Of a stretch of 64,000 bases of DNA, positions 17,478 through 25,649 are shown piece by piece. The stretch is taken from NCBI RefSeq assembly GCF_902497995.1, contig NZ_CABVII010000001.1:62001-126000 (forward strand), written 5' to 3'. Every line of letters starts with the position of its first letter. The stretch's first letter is position 1. Source of the DNA: Pseudomonas fluorescens (GTDB lineage: Bacteria; Pseudomonadota; Gammaproteobacteria; Pseudomonadales; Pseudomonadaceae). The notes below the pieces were generated by a model. The model saw nothing but the letters and a program-made list of their open reading frames with translations, did not search any database and was not told where the DNA came from. A program made the position numbers and the translations under genes.

Positions 17478-18188
17478 ATGCCAATCATGGAGTTCCATGC
17501 ACCTTATGACAGTGCATTTCTACCATACGAAATAACCGCATATATGCTATTTCCTAAAAACGTCCCTAAGAGAAGTGCATATCTTGCAAAAAAAATGGCG
17601 GAGTACACGCTAAAACAATCACAAGAAGAAAGCCACCTGATACCTGCTGAGATCCTCCAAGATCTACTCGAAAATAGTACTGTCAGCGCCCCTGAAATGA
17701 CTGAGCATATTGTAAAACAAGCATGCGTCGCCGCTGAGATTTTTCTTAATCTAGTTAAACTTCACTGCAGTGGCGAAGACGCCAGCGTCAACAAGGCAAT
17801 GTTCCTAGGAGACAGCTTTTTCGAGCACGCTCAAAACAAAGTCATGGGTAAAATATCTTCATCAGAGAGCTCGATACGGCGTGCATGGACAGCCTATACA
17901 CCAGCTGCGCACTTATGGGCAGCTTACATAATAATCAACGACACGGCAGAGCACGACTCAGATTCATATCTCCGACAACTTAGTATAGCGAAAGAGTTAG
18001 TTAAGATAGCTCCAAAGGTTTCTAGTAACAATGCCAAAGAACCCCGATTCTCCTCAGATGAACTTTGGACAATCCCTGATTTCGTCGAGCTCCCAGAATG
18101 CAGTTTCCTATGCAGTGGCCTCAATGAGGCTGAGCGTGGACGGCTTCCAGACTACGAAAAGCGCTCGGTGAGCAAACACGAAAAGTGA
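17478..18188 (+). CDS. Hypothetical protein
   Basis: About 236 residues from the ATG at 17478, which has GGAG 10 nt upstream; a GTG at 17439 and an ATG at 17463 are possible alternatives. No family recognised. The middle (AAEIFLNLVKLHCSG, RRAWTAYTPAAHLWAAYIII) is helical and the C-terminal region has PRFSSDELWTIPDFVELPE. Codon use is more AT-rich than the flanking core genes, consistent with foreign origin. It sits upstream of the AlpA-like and TrfA-like genes. Confidence 0.6.
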   Translation: MPIMEFHAPYDSAFLPYEITAYMLFPKNVPKRSAYLAKKMAEYTLKQSQEESHLIPAEILQDLLENSTVSAPEMTEHIVKQACVAAEIFLNLVKLHCSGEDASVNKAMFLGDSFFEHAQNKVMGKISSSESSIRRAWTAYTPAAHLWAAYIIINDTAEHDSDSYLRQLSIAKELVKIAPKVSSNNAKEPRFSSDELWTIPDFVELPECSFLCSGLNEAERGRLPDYEKRSVSKHEK

Positions 18189-18268
18189 ATTTCACCCACC
18201 CTGACAGTAGTGTGCAATCAATTCCGGATGCATAACGTAACGAGCGTCAACACTAGGGAGACGCTCAA

Positions 18269-18490
18269 ATGCATCTTGACACCAGTAAAGCACTGATCCG
18301 CCAAACCAACCTCTGCGCACAACTCGACCTTTCCCGATCGGGCCTGGACAAGCTCAGAAAAAAAGACGAAAGCTTTCCGAAGCCCATCAAGGACGGTAAC
18401 ACCAGACAAGCTGCCACGTACTACGTTGTAGCTGAAGTTGAGGCTTGGATTGCAAGCCGTATCGCCCAACGCGATGCTTCTAAACAATGA
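18269..18490 (+). CDS. AlpA-like helix-turn-helix regulator
   Basis: 73 residues with LIRQTNLCAQLDLSRSGLDK, then LRKKDESFPKPIKDG, the MerR/AlpA-type DNA-binding fold in which a helix-turn-helix is followed by the FPxPI strand. AlpA proteins commonly regulate integrase or replication genes in P4-like elements. GGGAG lies 8 nt before the ATG. Its stop overlaps the ATG of the TrfA-like gene (ATGA), so the pair is coupled and it may control replication initiation. Confidence 0.75.
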   Translation: MHLDTSKALIRQTNLCAQLDLSRSGLDKLRKKDESFPKPIKDGNTRQAATYYVVAEVEAWIASRIAQRDASKQ

Positions 18491-19443
18491 ACACTATCGA
18501 TGATAAAAAACTCCCGCTGTGGGGTAACCTAGCTAAGATGGAAGCTGTTGCAGCCAAAGCCCTGGCTAAGGGAAGGACTAAAAATCTAGCCTCCCCGCCA
18601 ACCTCACTACCGAAAGAGTACCAACCTCCTTCCAAATTCGAGAATATCCGCGAGGTACCTAATATTGCGTTGCGCTCCGCTTTATTTGGCGCAATAGGCA
18701 AAGGCAATCGACGCTATTTTGAGCGAGAAAGAGTATTCTCTCAAGCAAACACTATGATCCTCTATACTGGAGTGCAATTGGACCAAGGGGATCTTGATCT
18801 GTGGGAAAACCTATTGCATATAGCCCGAAGCCAACCCCTTGGCGAAGATTGCATAATTAGCACATATAGATTATTAAAACTTTTGAACAAAACAGACACA
18901 GGAGCCAATCGAAAGGTTCTCAAACGTCGTCTCAGCCGCCTCAGCGCAAGCGCATTAGATATTAAAATTGAAAACGATATTTACTATGAAGGCAGCCTTA
19001 TAAATGAAATTCTACGCGACGAAATTAGCGGAAAGTCTATAATCCGCCTCAACCCATCTCTTAGCAAAATGTTTGAATCTGACCAATTCACTAGAGTTGA
19101 TTGGAAAATTAGACATTATCTAAATGGAAAATTTCTTGCGCAGTGGTTACACGGATACTATTCGAGCCACGCTAATCCTTACCCGGTAAGAGTCGAAACA
19201 CTCCGCCTTTTATCTGGCAGCAACTCGACTTACCTATCGAAATTTCGCCAGCAATTAAAGGACGCTCTAGACACACTGAAAGAAGTTTGTCACGCTCACA
19301 ATGAACTTTTTGACTATCAAATACAGGATGATCTAGTGAAAATCAAAAAGACTCCAAGCAAAGCACAACTCAGCCACTTGGCCAAGCGTAAGAGCGATAA
19401 AAATACCGTTACAGCTGGTAATTCGTACCGTCGTGGCGGGTAA
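18487..19443 (+). CDS. TrfA-like plasmid replication initiator
   Basis: 318 residues. After a Lys/Pro-rich N-terminal tail, REVPNIALRSALFGAIGKGN matches the TrfA motif (N-x-A-R-S-A-LF), followed by winged-helix-type regions such as YTGVQLDQGDLDLWENLLHI and LLKLLNKTDTG..LKRRLSRL. TrfA proteins bind iterons and open the origin of broad-host-range plasmids such as RK2. The C-terminal coding end overlaps the first iterons at 19404-19443. Together with those iterons this is a complete initiator-origin unit inside a chromosomal mosaic. Confidence 0.8.
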   Translation: MNTIDDKKLPLWGNLAKMEAVAAKALAKGRTKNLASPPTSLPKEYQPPSKFENIREVPNIALRSALFGAIGKGNRRYFERERVFSQANTMILYTGVQLDQGDLDLWENLLHIARSQPLGEDCIISTYRLLKLLNKTDTGANRKVLKRRLSRLSASALDIKIENDIYYEGSLINEILRDEISGKSIIRLNPSLSKMFESDQFTRVDWKIRHYLNGKFLAQWLHGYYSSHANPYPVRVETLRLLSGSNSTYLSKFRQQLKDALDTLKEVCHAHNELFDYQIQDDLVKIKKTPSKAQLSHLAKRKSDKNTVTAGNSYRRGG

Positions 19444-19507
19444 AGATACCGTCATAGATGGTATCTCTCCACGTCGCGACAGGTAGAAAATACCGTTACA
19501 TCAGGTA
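19404..19507 (+). repeat. Five iterons: probable plasmid-type origin (oriV)
   Basis: Five 17-bp direct repeats fit TACCGT-N7-GGTA. They start at 19404, 19426, 19447, 19469 and 19491, so the spacing is 22, 21, 22 and 22 bp, about two helical turns. Examples are TACCGTTACAGCTGGTA and TACCGTCATAGATGGTA; the fourth copy is degenerate at its left end (CCACGT). The first two overlap the end of the trfA-like gene. The layout is like TrfA-bound iteron arrays. Confidence 0.85.
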
Positions 19508-19799
19508 GACACTCAGCCTCGTCGGCACTCCGAAACCAAGAAACGACGAGGCTCTCAGAAAAAAACGGCTCACACTCTAATCATCTATAATCATTTATTA
19601 ATCCGCGACGCCTCTAGCTAAACCGTAAGCAGATGGCGAACAGACCTTCCGACCTTGGGTAATAAGGGCGATTGTGTCCGTTCATGTTAAACGAACGCAA
19701 TCACCTTTAACGTCAAGATCGTCAGCACCAACGTAAGCCCTACCCAAACCCCTTCAAGCTTCATGCCGTTCAAAAATGCGGACAACCTGGGATAGACTA
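19508..19799. other. AT-rich stretch after the iterons
   Basis: No gene is evident in these 290 bp. A patch at about 19570-19605 is rich in A and T (repeated ATCAT/ATTTATTAAT), as expected of a DNA-unwinding element beside iterons. I found no perfect DnaA box by eye. A short C-rich/GC-rich part follows. Confidence 0.4.
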
Positions 19800-20399
19800 T
19801 TAATTTACTTTTCCTCTCAAAAGAAACCCAACCAAACGCATAAAATTACTTTTTCTTTCAAACTGAGGAACAGGCTCAGCTTTCCGACTGGATCGATTAA
19901 GAAAATGAGCAAATTTATTGTGAGCATTAGGGATGCTTCTGGACGCTCGCCAGGACTTCCTTAGCCGGTGACACATCTCAATGATTTCACCCTCTTCCGG
20001 AAACCGGACCATAGCGCTGCCTGCTTCAGAAGAAAGCAAGGGTAAAAATTTTATCCAATATATTTTACTCATCAGGTAAGGAACCATCCCCCTAGAATAA
20101 TCTATTGCGTAAAGCCTAAGATAACCACCTTCAAACTTCAGGCAAAAATCTGAAGTAAACCTAAAATTTAATGACCCATCACCAACAGAAAAATAATGCA
20201 TAATAAAAATGCCGCGTCGATCACAAGATTTTTTGAGCTCAACAGTTATCTGCATCAATGACATAGGGACAAAATACATAACACCGTAGTGAGGGAAACT
20301 TGGTGCAGGGATAAGCTTTCCTAAATATTTTTTTGATGCCTCCTTGCCTGGCAACGATTTACTATTAGAACCCACACCACAAAGCTCCAAATCAGTCAT
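19800..20399 (-). CDS. Hypothetical protein
   Basis: 199 residues, basic at the C terminus (RLRKSWRASRSIPNAHNKF, FERKSNFMRL). GGGAG lies about 8 nt before the ATG at 20399, so it is probably expressed. No family recognised. It contains beta-rich segments (GVMYFVPMSLMQITVEL, GGYLRLYAIDYSRGMV). AT-rich codon use marks it as part of the acquired block. It is convergent with the replication genes. Confidence 0.55.
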   Translation of the reverse strand: MTDLELCGVGSNSKSLPGKEASKKYLGKLIPAPSFPHYGVMYFVPMSLMQITVELKKSCDRRGIFIMHYFSVGDGSLNFRFTSDFCLKFEGGYLRLYAIDYSRGMVPYLMSKIYWIKFLPLLSSEAGSAMVRFPEEGEIIEMCHRLRKSWRASRSIPNAHNKFAHFLNRSSRKAEPVPQFERKSNFMRLVGFLLRGKVN

Positions 20400-20469
20400 A
20401 AAACAGCTCCCTAAATTTAATTAAAAAAAACCATATGAGAAACAATCAACATGCAACTTAATGATGTCG

Positions 20470-20757
20470 TCAGTTTCTTCCATGCGGCTTAGGCGGCTTT
20501 CCCGATTTTCCGCACAGCGTCCACAACACACAAAACGCCCGCCAATGGTTGTAGCGGGTCGCATCACTGAGGTGGCGAGTAGCGCGCCAATAGCGAATGA
20601 CATGGCCAGCACCGACTTGGGCCAGCGAATGGGCGCCATCTGCGGCACAGAAGGCGGCCAGGGCGAGCATGCGGGCGCGCTGCTGACGACGGTTGTCCTT
20701 GCCACCTTTGCGCACATAACCGCGACTGAGGTTTTCGACTTCTTCGAGCAGCTTCAT
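20470..20757 (-). CDS. Small recombinase-partner protein (core-binding/SAM-like)
   Basis: 95 residues, basic and helical: GKDNRRQQRARMLALAAFCA, GAGHVIRYWRATRHLSDAT, RYNHWRAFCVLWTLCGKSG. The pattern resembles the N-terminal core-binding helical domain of tyrosine recombinases, but no catalytic domain follows. Its ATG overlaps the stop codon of the upstream recombinase gene (ATGA at 20757-20754), so the two are co-translated. It may be a separate DNA-binding subunit or an accessory factor of that recombinase. Confidence 0.6.
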   Translation of the reverse strand: MKLLEEVENLSRGYVRKGGKDNRRQQRARMLALAAFCAADGAHSLAQVGAGHVIRYWRATRHLSDATRYNHWRAFCVLWTLCGKSGKPPKPHGRN

Positions 20758-21686
20758 CCTCGACCTCCGATATATTCCGCGACTACCTCAATGCGGCCAT
20801 GGCCCAGTTCAGCGCTGATTTGCTCGCGTGCTGCTCGATCCTGGTCTTTGTCGACAATGCCACCGGCAATCACCGGCGCGGGGTGACCGGTGAGTTGTTG
20901 GTAGCGCTCGCAGGCGTAGGCGGCGCGCAAGTCGTGGTAGCCGGTAATACCGGCCTGCTGCAGAGGCCCACGTCCTTGGCGTAGGGTGTACTCGCGAAAC
21001 TGTTTCCAGTTCTGTTCGACTGGAATCAGCGAGCGACCGGTTCCCTGCAGGGTGGCTGCTTTCGCCAAGACGCTCAGCTGCCGCTCCTGACTAATGGGTA
21101 CCGTTCGGGAGCGTCCGCCCTTGGCACCGTCGACAATCGTCACATGGCCGCACTCACGGGCTTCCTGCAGCGCCTTGTGGGCATTCAGTAGCGCTGCTTC
21201 CTTGCTGCGCAGACCCAGTTCACGAGCCAAATTGGCGACTGCAGCCGCTCGCAGTTGGTCATCACCACGCAGTTGTTCAAGACCGCGCTCGAGCACGGTC
21301 CTGTCCACGCCCAACGGCGGGGTGTCGCGCACCGCGCAGCGCTGGGCAATCCCACACGCTTTGGTAGGGCTGACACTGGGCCAGTTGCGCACCAGGCGCA
21401 TGACCGTATTGATCGCACTCACCAGGTTCTGCGCATAAGCGGCTGATAACTCACCGCGTTGAACTTGGGCAGCGAGTTGCTGACCGTAGGCCTGCACCCC
21501 TTCTGGGCTGATGCGTTCCATCCGGCCGATGCCTTGGGCACTGGCAGCGGATGCAAACTGGGAAAAGCGTTCAGACAGGGTGGCGACACTTGAAAACGAC
21601 AGCTCGCCGCGTTGAGCGGCCCGATCGAGGGCGATGCGTGCCGCCGAGGCCATGTTGCGACTGCCTAAACCATAGTTACGAGACAT
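20754..21686 (-). CDS. Tyrosine recombinase (integrase-domain protein)
   Basis: 310 residues from the ATG at 21686, which has GGAGG upstream; the frame to 21722 is not needed. The N-terminal half is helical and holds a core-binding-like region (LSERFSQFASAASAQGIGR). The catalytic part has LARELGLRSKEAALLNAH (Arg), VDGAKGGRSRTVPIS (Lys), GITGYHDLRAAYACERYQQ (His-x2-Arg), ISAELGHGRIEVVAEYIG (His and Tyr). It is not of the P4 DUF4102 class; similar proteins occur in Pseudomonas elements as 'integrase domain-containing' proteins. It is coupled to the small gene that follows. Confidence 0.85.
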   Translation of the reverse strand: MSRNYGLGSRNMASAARIALDRAAQRGELSFSSVATLSERFSQFASAASAQGIGRMERISPEGVQAYGQQLAAQVQRGELSAAYAQNLVSAINTVMRLVRNWPSVSPTKACGIAQRCAVRDTPPLGVDRTVLERGLEQLRGDDQLRAAAVANLARELGLRSKEAALLNAHKALQEARECGHVTIVDGAKGGRSRTVPISQERQLSVLAKAATLQGTGRSLIPVEQNWKQFREYTLRQGRGPLQQAGITGYHDLRAAYACERYQQLTGHPAPVIAGGIVDKDQDRAAREQISAELGHGRIEVVAEYIGGRG

Positions 21687-21970
21687 GGCGGGGTCCTCCT
21701 GGAATGAAAAGGGGTAGGCCACGGATCCGAAGGACGTGGCTCGGGTGGTTGTCTGCTCAGGACCATTGGGATTCGGTAAGTTTTATTCGCACTCGATACG
21801 TTCGAGGCAACCGTGAGCAGGGCAGCTTTGGGGACGGGCGCTGCACTTCTTCCCGTACTTTTCCTGAGAACTTTGATTCGGCATTCTTCGAGTGCTGGCC
21901 CAGCTAGAGCCCCCACTGAAACTGGAGGCCCTCTCGATCCACGACTGCCGTCAGGATTGGTTTTTTGAGG

Positions 21971-22270
21971 TTATTGAGATTTTTCCAGCCTTTTCACGCG
22001 CATCGTGAAGGGCTGTAGCCCGCAACTAGCACGGGTTGGGTGATGGCTGACAACAGCTGTTTCTGAACGATCTTCAGAAACAGCTGTAAAGCAGGACGAG
22101 TCCGAAAGACGCGCGGGCGATGACATGCCGCTGACGAGATGAAGAGATGACGACATGCGTCTCTTCAGATTCAGCCTGTTTTGCATTGGGATATATCGTT
22201 CCGGTCTGCCGAAAGACCAGGTGCCGGGAGGCACATCAGGATGGGAGCCCACCACGAAAAAAAGGCGCAA
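21971..22270 (-). CDS. Doubtful small ORF, hypothetical
   Basis: 99 residues beginning MRLFFVVGSHPDVPPGTWSF, with no recognised family and no clear ribosome site. The 14-bp palindrome lies within it, which argues that the DNA is under structural rather than coding selection. It is kept because similar ORFs seem to recur beside this recombinase type in Pseudomonas, as far as I remember. Low confidence. Confidence 0.25.
   Translation of the reverse strand: MRLFFVVGSHPDVPPGTWSFGRPERYIPMQNRLNLKRRMSSSLHLVSGMSSPARLSDSSCFTAVSEDRSETAVVSHHPTRASCGLQPFTMRVKRLEKSQ
22053..22087. repeat. Perfect 14-bp inverted repeat
   Basis: ACAGCTGTTTCTGA (22053-22066), spacer ACGATCT, then TCAGAAACAGCTGT (22074-22087). 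The arms are perfectly complementary and not followed by a T run on either strand, so it is unlikely to be a simple terminator. It lies about 370 bp upstream of the recombinase start codon. It could be a recombination, transfer-origin or operator site. Confidence 0.7.
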
Positions 22271-22793
22271 CTCGGCCGTGGGGGATCGTTTTGATTTTTC
22301 ATCCGCATGACGGCTGCGGATTTTGAAGGTTTGGCGCCGATTCGAGTCGGCTAAATTTATTGAAGTGCAGCGCTTTGAATAAGGTTGGGTGACGCCGGTT
22401 TAGGCACTGTTTAAGGTTCTTTCAATGCTTTTGAAGCCACAAGGGCTTAGGTTTTAGGCTGTTTATTTAGAGGGCTCAGCAACCCTTGCGTAGGGGAATC
22501 ACTGATTTCGCTACGTGCCGTGGCAGCATAGCCAATCGGGTTAAGAGCGTCCAGAGCTGGGTTTTGCCCGGACAATCTTTTGAGGAAAAGCTCGCTATGA
22601 CTCACCTCAGAACCTTAAGACTTTTCCCAGGACAACGTCGTACCTCGGTGTCAGGTAAGAACTCTTGATCAGTATGGCTTGTCGAGTAAGGGCTTCGGGC
22701 TGCTCAAGCCAGAGTGAAAAAAATTTGCAGGCTGCCTCTTGAAACCCGAATCCCGTAGGGCACGCTGAAATCTCTCAGTCGGAGGAGCTGCTC

Positions 22794-23261
22794 TTGAATA
22801 TCGTGAATAATCTCATCACCGCTGTTCGGTCCGCTCTGAATCGACCAGCAGCGGTATATACAACTGTAATTTATCCCACACGAGGTCATGCAGTGATTGT
22901 GCATGATGACTTGGGCGTCGCCGCTGAGCGCTCCTGGTATGAGGACGCAAGAGTCATGTCGACAGCATCGTTGCTGAATACGGCCGCCTTCCACACGGTT
23001 GAGGATGACCTGATGAGCAGCGAATCGATTGCAATGGCGGACTGTGCAGGGGACTCGATAGGCATGGGGCTCTACTCGATAAACCCGGCCACTGGATTGC
23101 CAATGGTTGATGGGCTCATTGACGTAATGGGGAACCCCATGGGAATGGACTTACATGCTTTTGATGGATCCTCATTTGATTTTTCCAGCTCGAGCTTTTC
23201 CGACATGGACAACTGCGGCAGCAGTGGTTGTTCAACGTTTTCCGCGGACTCCAATTTTTGA
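22794..23261 (+). CDS. Hypothetical 155-aa protein, Ser/Asp-rich tail, TTG start
   Basis: A strong GGAGGAG Shine-Dalgarno (22781-22787) sits 6 nt before a TTG start, which supports real translation. The N-terminal part (NIVNNLITAVRSALNRPAAV) is helical; then come GHAVIVHDDLGVAAERSWYE and a C-terminal region rich in Ser, Asp, Gly and Met, with FDFSSSSFSDMDNCGSSGC near the end. No family recognised. It is surrounded by recombinase genes, so it is cargo of the mobile region. Confidence 0.55.
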   Translation: MNIVNNLITAVRSALNRPAAVYTTVIYPTRGHAVIVHDDLGVAAERSWYEDARVMSTASLLNTAAFHTVEDDLMSSESIAMADCAGDSIGMGLYSINPATGLPMVDGLIDVMGNPMGMDLHAFDGSSFDFSSSSFSDMDNCGSSGCSTFSADSNF

Positions 23262-23337
23262 GCGCGCACTGCTGAATGACGCTCGGCTTAATCGATTGCG
23301 GTAGGCAGGACCATTAACGCCCTCACTGGCTAACTGG

Positions 23338-23622
23338 GTGAGTTACCGGGTGTATTGCGACATCCAGGACGGCGCCTTGCGGATTTTAGTGGTGCAGTTG
23401 TGCAACCGCCGTGAAACAGAAAGGAACCTCTTAAATGATGATCGAAATCCCCCCATGCTAGAGACCCTGGGGCGTGCCAATGAGTTATATATGCACGCCA
23501 TGGTGACGGATGCCCCCTTAAAAGCCGAGCGGCTAAAGGATGATTGGCGTATAGATATGATCATGCTGATGATAGGGCTCAATGAGGCCGTCGAGGCACA
23601 GCGTAACGCGGCTGGCGAGTAA
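23338..23622 (+). CDS. Small hypothetical protein
   Basis: 94 residues if the GTG at 23338 is used; 55 residues from the ATG at 23455. The C-terminal part LGRANELYMHAMVTDAPLKA, then RLKDDWRIDMIMLMIGLNEAV, looks like a real helical protein. No good ribosome site is seen for either start. Function unknown. Confidence 0.4.
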   Translation: MSYRVYCDIQDGALRILVVQLCNRRETERNLLNDDRNPPMLETLGRANELYMHAMVTDAPLKAERLKDDWRIDMIMLMIGLNEAVEAQRNAAGE

Positions 23623-23816
23623 TCTGTAACGACCTGAAAGGAACCCCACCATTTCGGCGCTACGTTACAATCAGTTGATTATTTAAGGCCTTTGCTGCGG
23701 GTGCTTACCAAAGTGCTAAGCGACTGGCACTGGAGAACCGAGCTCCAAGGGTACCCGTGTTCATGTATTGGCCTGGCGCGCCCATCTGGAAATGATCGAC
23801 AGCATGTCAGGCTTTA

Positions 23817-25133
23817 TCACGTGCCCACCGCCCCTAGAGCTCTGGGCTCGTCAGCACTGACCTTATGCGCAAACTCGTAGGGCGTAATGTGCTCTTCCCG
23901 ATTGGCGTCCAAGTAGTCAGCCCACCACGTCATCATCAGTCGGCGCTCTTCCAGGTGCTCAGCTTTGTGGATATAGGCAGCGCGCACGCCGTTGCGCTCT
24001 TGGTGGCTCATTTGCCGTTCGACCGCGTCACGCGACCATAGGCCGGACTCGACCAACGCGGAACAGGCCATAGTGCGGAAACCGTGCCCGCAAATCTCTA
24101 TCTTGGTGTCGTACCCCATGCGGCGCAGTGTCTTGTTTACGGTGTTCTCTGACATTGGCCGCCAGTGGTAGTGATCGCCTGGCAGCACCAGCTCAAAACG
24201 CCCGCTAAGCCGGCGTATCTGATCTAGTACTTCCAGCGTCTGGCGTGACAACGGGACAAGGTGCGGAGTCCCCATCTTGGCTCCTCGGTGCGACCTCTTG
24301 ACACCCTCGATTGGTGCCCGTTCGCCGGGAATCGTCCACATGCTCCGGGTATAGTCGAACTCAGACCAGCGGGCAAAGCGCAGCTCACTAGAACGAATGA
24401 ACACCAGTAAAGCGAGGCTTACAGCAAGACAGGTGAGCGGTCGTCCGGTGTCTGCCTCGCAGCGTTGCAACAACTCCGGCAACCGCTCAAGGGGCAAGGC
24501 CGGGCGGTGTTTGGTCTTGCGGGTGGCAGTCCCCCCCACCAGATCAAGCGCCGGGTTGTATTCGATCAAATTGTGCTGAACGGCGATTCGCATGATTCCG
24601 GCGATGCGCTGGCGCAGTCGCCCAACCAGATCAAGCGCGCCGCGTTTCTCTACCGCCTTCAGACAGACCAGCAAGTCGCGGGTTTTCAAGTCGGATACGG
24701 GGCGTTTGCCCAGCATGGGGAAAAGATCGACCTCAATCTCTTTCAGCACCCTGACCGCGTGATCCTTCGACCATTTGCCGGCCATGCTGGCGTGCCATTC
24801 CCGGGCCACCGTCTCAAAGATGTGCCCCGCCTCACTGGCCGCCTCGATCTTTGCTTGCTTAGCGCTCTCGATGGGGTCTTGGTCATGCGCAAGCAACTCG
24901 AGTGCCTCGGCTCGACGTGCACGGGCGGCTTTCAGAGTGAGAGCCGGGTAGTTGCCGAACGTAGCCAGACCGGGCTTACCGCTTGGCTTTTTATACTTGA
25001 AGCGCCAGACCTTGGTGCCGGTAGCCTTTACAAGCAAAAAAAGCCCTTGCCCGTCGAATAGGGTGTAGTCCTTTGCGCGGGGCTTGGCGGCCTCGCATTT
25101 GGGGTCAGTAAGGGGGGTTACGGTGCGCGCCAT
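23817..25133 (-). CDS. P4-type integrase beside tRNA-Leu
   Basis: 438 residues. DUF4102 N-terminal domain (LTDPKCEAAKPRAKDYTLFD, GQGLFLLVKATGTKVWRF) and a catalytic domain with LVFIRSSELRFARWSEFDY (Arg), HLVPLSRQ, GHGFRTMACSALVESG (His-x2-Arg), MSHQERNGVRAAYIHKAEHL (His and Tyr). All key residues are intact. It starts 160 bp downstream of the 3' end of tRNA-Leu(TAA) and reads in the same direction, the classical arrangement of P4-like islands that insert into tRNA 3' ends. GAGGCG precedes the ATG. Confidence 0.93.
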   Translation of the reverse strand: MARTVTPLTDPKCEAAKPRAKDYTLFDGQGLFLLVKATGTKVWRFKYKKPSGKPGLATFGNYPALTLKAARARRAEALELLAHDQDPIESAKQAKIEAASEAGHIFETVAREWHASMAGKWSKDHAVRVLKEIEVDLFPMLGKRPVSDLKTRDLLVCLKAVEKRGALDLVGRLRQRIAGIMRIAVQHNLIEYNPALDLVGGTATRKTKHRPALPLERLPELLQRCEADTGRPLTCLAVSLALLVFIRSSELRFARWSEFDYTRSMWTIPGERAPIEGVKRSHRGAKMGTPHLVPLSRQTLEVLDQIRRLSGRFELVLPGDHYHWRPMSENTVNKTLRRMGYDTKIEICGHGFRTMACSALVESGLWSRDAVERQMSHQERNGVRAAYIHKAEHLEERRLMMTWWADYLDANREEHITPYEFAHKVSADEPRALGAVGT

Positions 25134-25182
25134 AGGTATACGCCTCGATATCGAACCGATATATACCTAAACGTATACCTAA
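25132..25182. repeat. TATACCTA repeats at the integrase promoter (candidate operator/arm sites)
   Basis: TAGGTATAC at 25133-25141 (overlapping the integrase ATG), TATACCTAA at 25162-25170 and GTATACCTAA at 25173-25182: one inverted and two direct copies. A small palindrome TCGATATCGA (25145-25154) lies between. Such repeats between an integrase and its tRNA site are typical of integrase or excisionase binding sites. Confidence 0.6.
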
Positions 25183-25223
25183 ATCGTGGGGCTGTACAGG
25201 AACATACGGGGATATTCAGACAC

Positions 25224-25249
25224 AAAAAAACCGGCTATAGAGCCGGTTT
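25224..25249 (-). terminator. Terminator after tRNA-Leu
   Basis: On the minus strand, AAACCGGCT and AGCCGGTTT arms (9 bp, loop CTAT) run into a string of T residues (complement of 25224-25230). It ends the tRNA-Leu transcript and still lies intact inside the integrase-proximal side of the junction. Confidence 0.85.
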
Positions 25250-25293
25250 CTCTAGGCTTCAGCTGTTTACGGGAACATCTGAAACCATACTAT

Positions 25294-25380
25294 TGGTGCC
25301 CGAAGCCGGAATCGAACCGGCACGCCCTTACGAGCGGGGGATTTTAAGTCCCATGCGTCTACCAGTTTCGCCATTCGGGC
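25294..25380 (-). tRNA. tRNA-Leu(TAA)
   Basis: An 87-nt gene including the encoded CCA. It has GCCCGAA/TTCGGGC acceptor strands, anticodon loop ACTTAAAAT with anticodon TAA, a long class II variable arm (CCCCCGCTCGTAAGGGCGT) and a T arm with GGTTCGATTCC. It is the likely attachment site of the adjacent integrase. Confidence 0.97.
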
Positions 25381-25531
25381 GGTAGCGCGGTGAAGCGGTC
25401 TGAATACTGCCAATAACGAAGCTGGCATTTCTGACGCTTATGCAGCAGAGGTGGAAATATATACATCCCGCCCCGGTGAAGCAAGTTCGCAGATGCCCAT
25501 TTCAAGACTAAATCTTGCAGGACAATGCAAA

Positions 25532-25567
25532 TAAAAAAGCTCCGTAAATCATAGATCTACGGAGCTT
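25532..25567 (-). terminator. Terminator after tRNA-Cys
   Basis: AAGCTCCGTA and TACGGAGCTT form a 10-bp stem (25537-25546 with 25558-25567); on the minus strand it is followed by TTTTTTAT. It separates the tRNA-Cys and tRNA-Leu transcripts. Confidence 0.8.
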
Positions 25568-25575
25568 GTTTAAAG

Positions 25576-25649
25576 TGGAGGCCGAGGTCGGAATCGAACC
25601 GGCGTAGGTGGATTTGCAATCCACTGCATAACCATTTTGCTACTCGGCC
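25576..25649 (-). tRNA. tRNA-Cys(GCA)
   Basis: A 74-nt gene with encoded CCA. It has GGCCGAG/CTCGGCC acceptor, anticodon loop GATTGCAAA with anticodon GCA, and T arm CCGGTTCGATTCCGG. In many Pseudomonas it stands with tRNA-Gly and tRNA-Leu; here no tRNA-Gly precedes it. Confidence 0.97.

Larger units (their letters stand above)
21687..22793. other. Long low-coding stretch of the island
   Basis: About 1.1 kb between the recombinase gene and the 155-aa ORF. It contains the recombinase promoter region, a weak minus-strand ORF, and a perfect long palindrome at 22053-22087, listed separately. The part after 22290 has several stops in all frames and no gene I can support. Confidence 0.4.

Noticed and set aside
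20421..20717. A second minus-strand ORF over the small recombinase partner
   Set aside because: Different frame, no ribosome site; the overlapping ATGA start favours the 20470-20757 frame.
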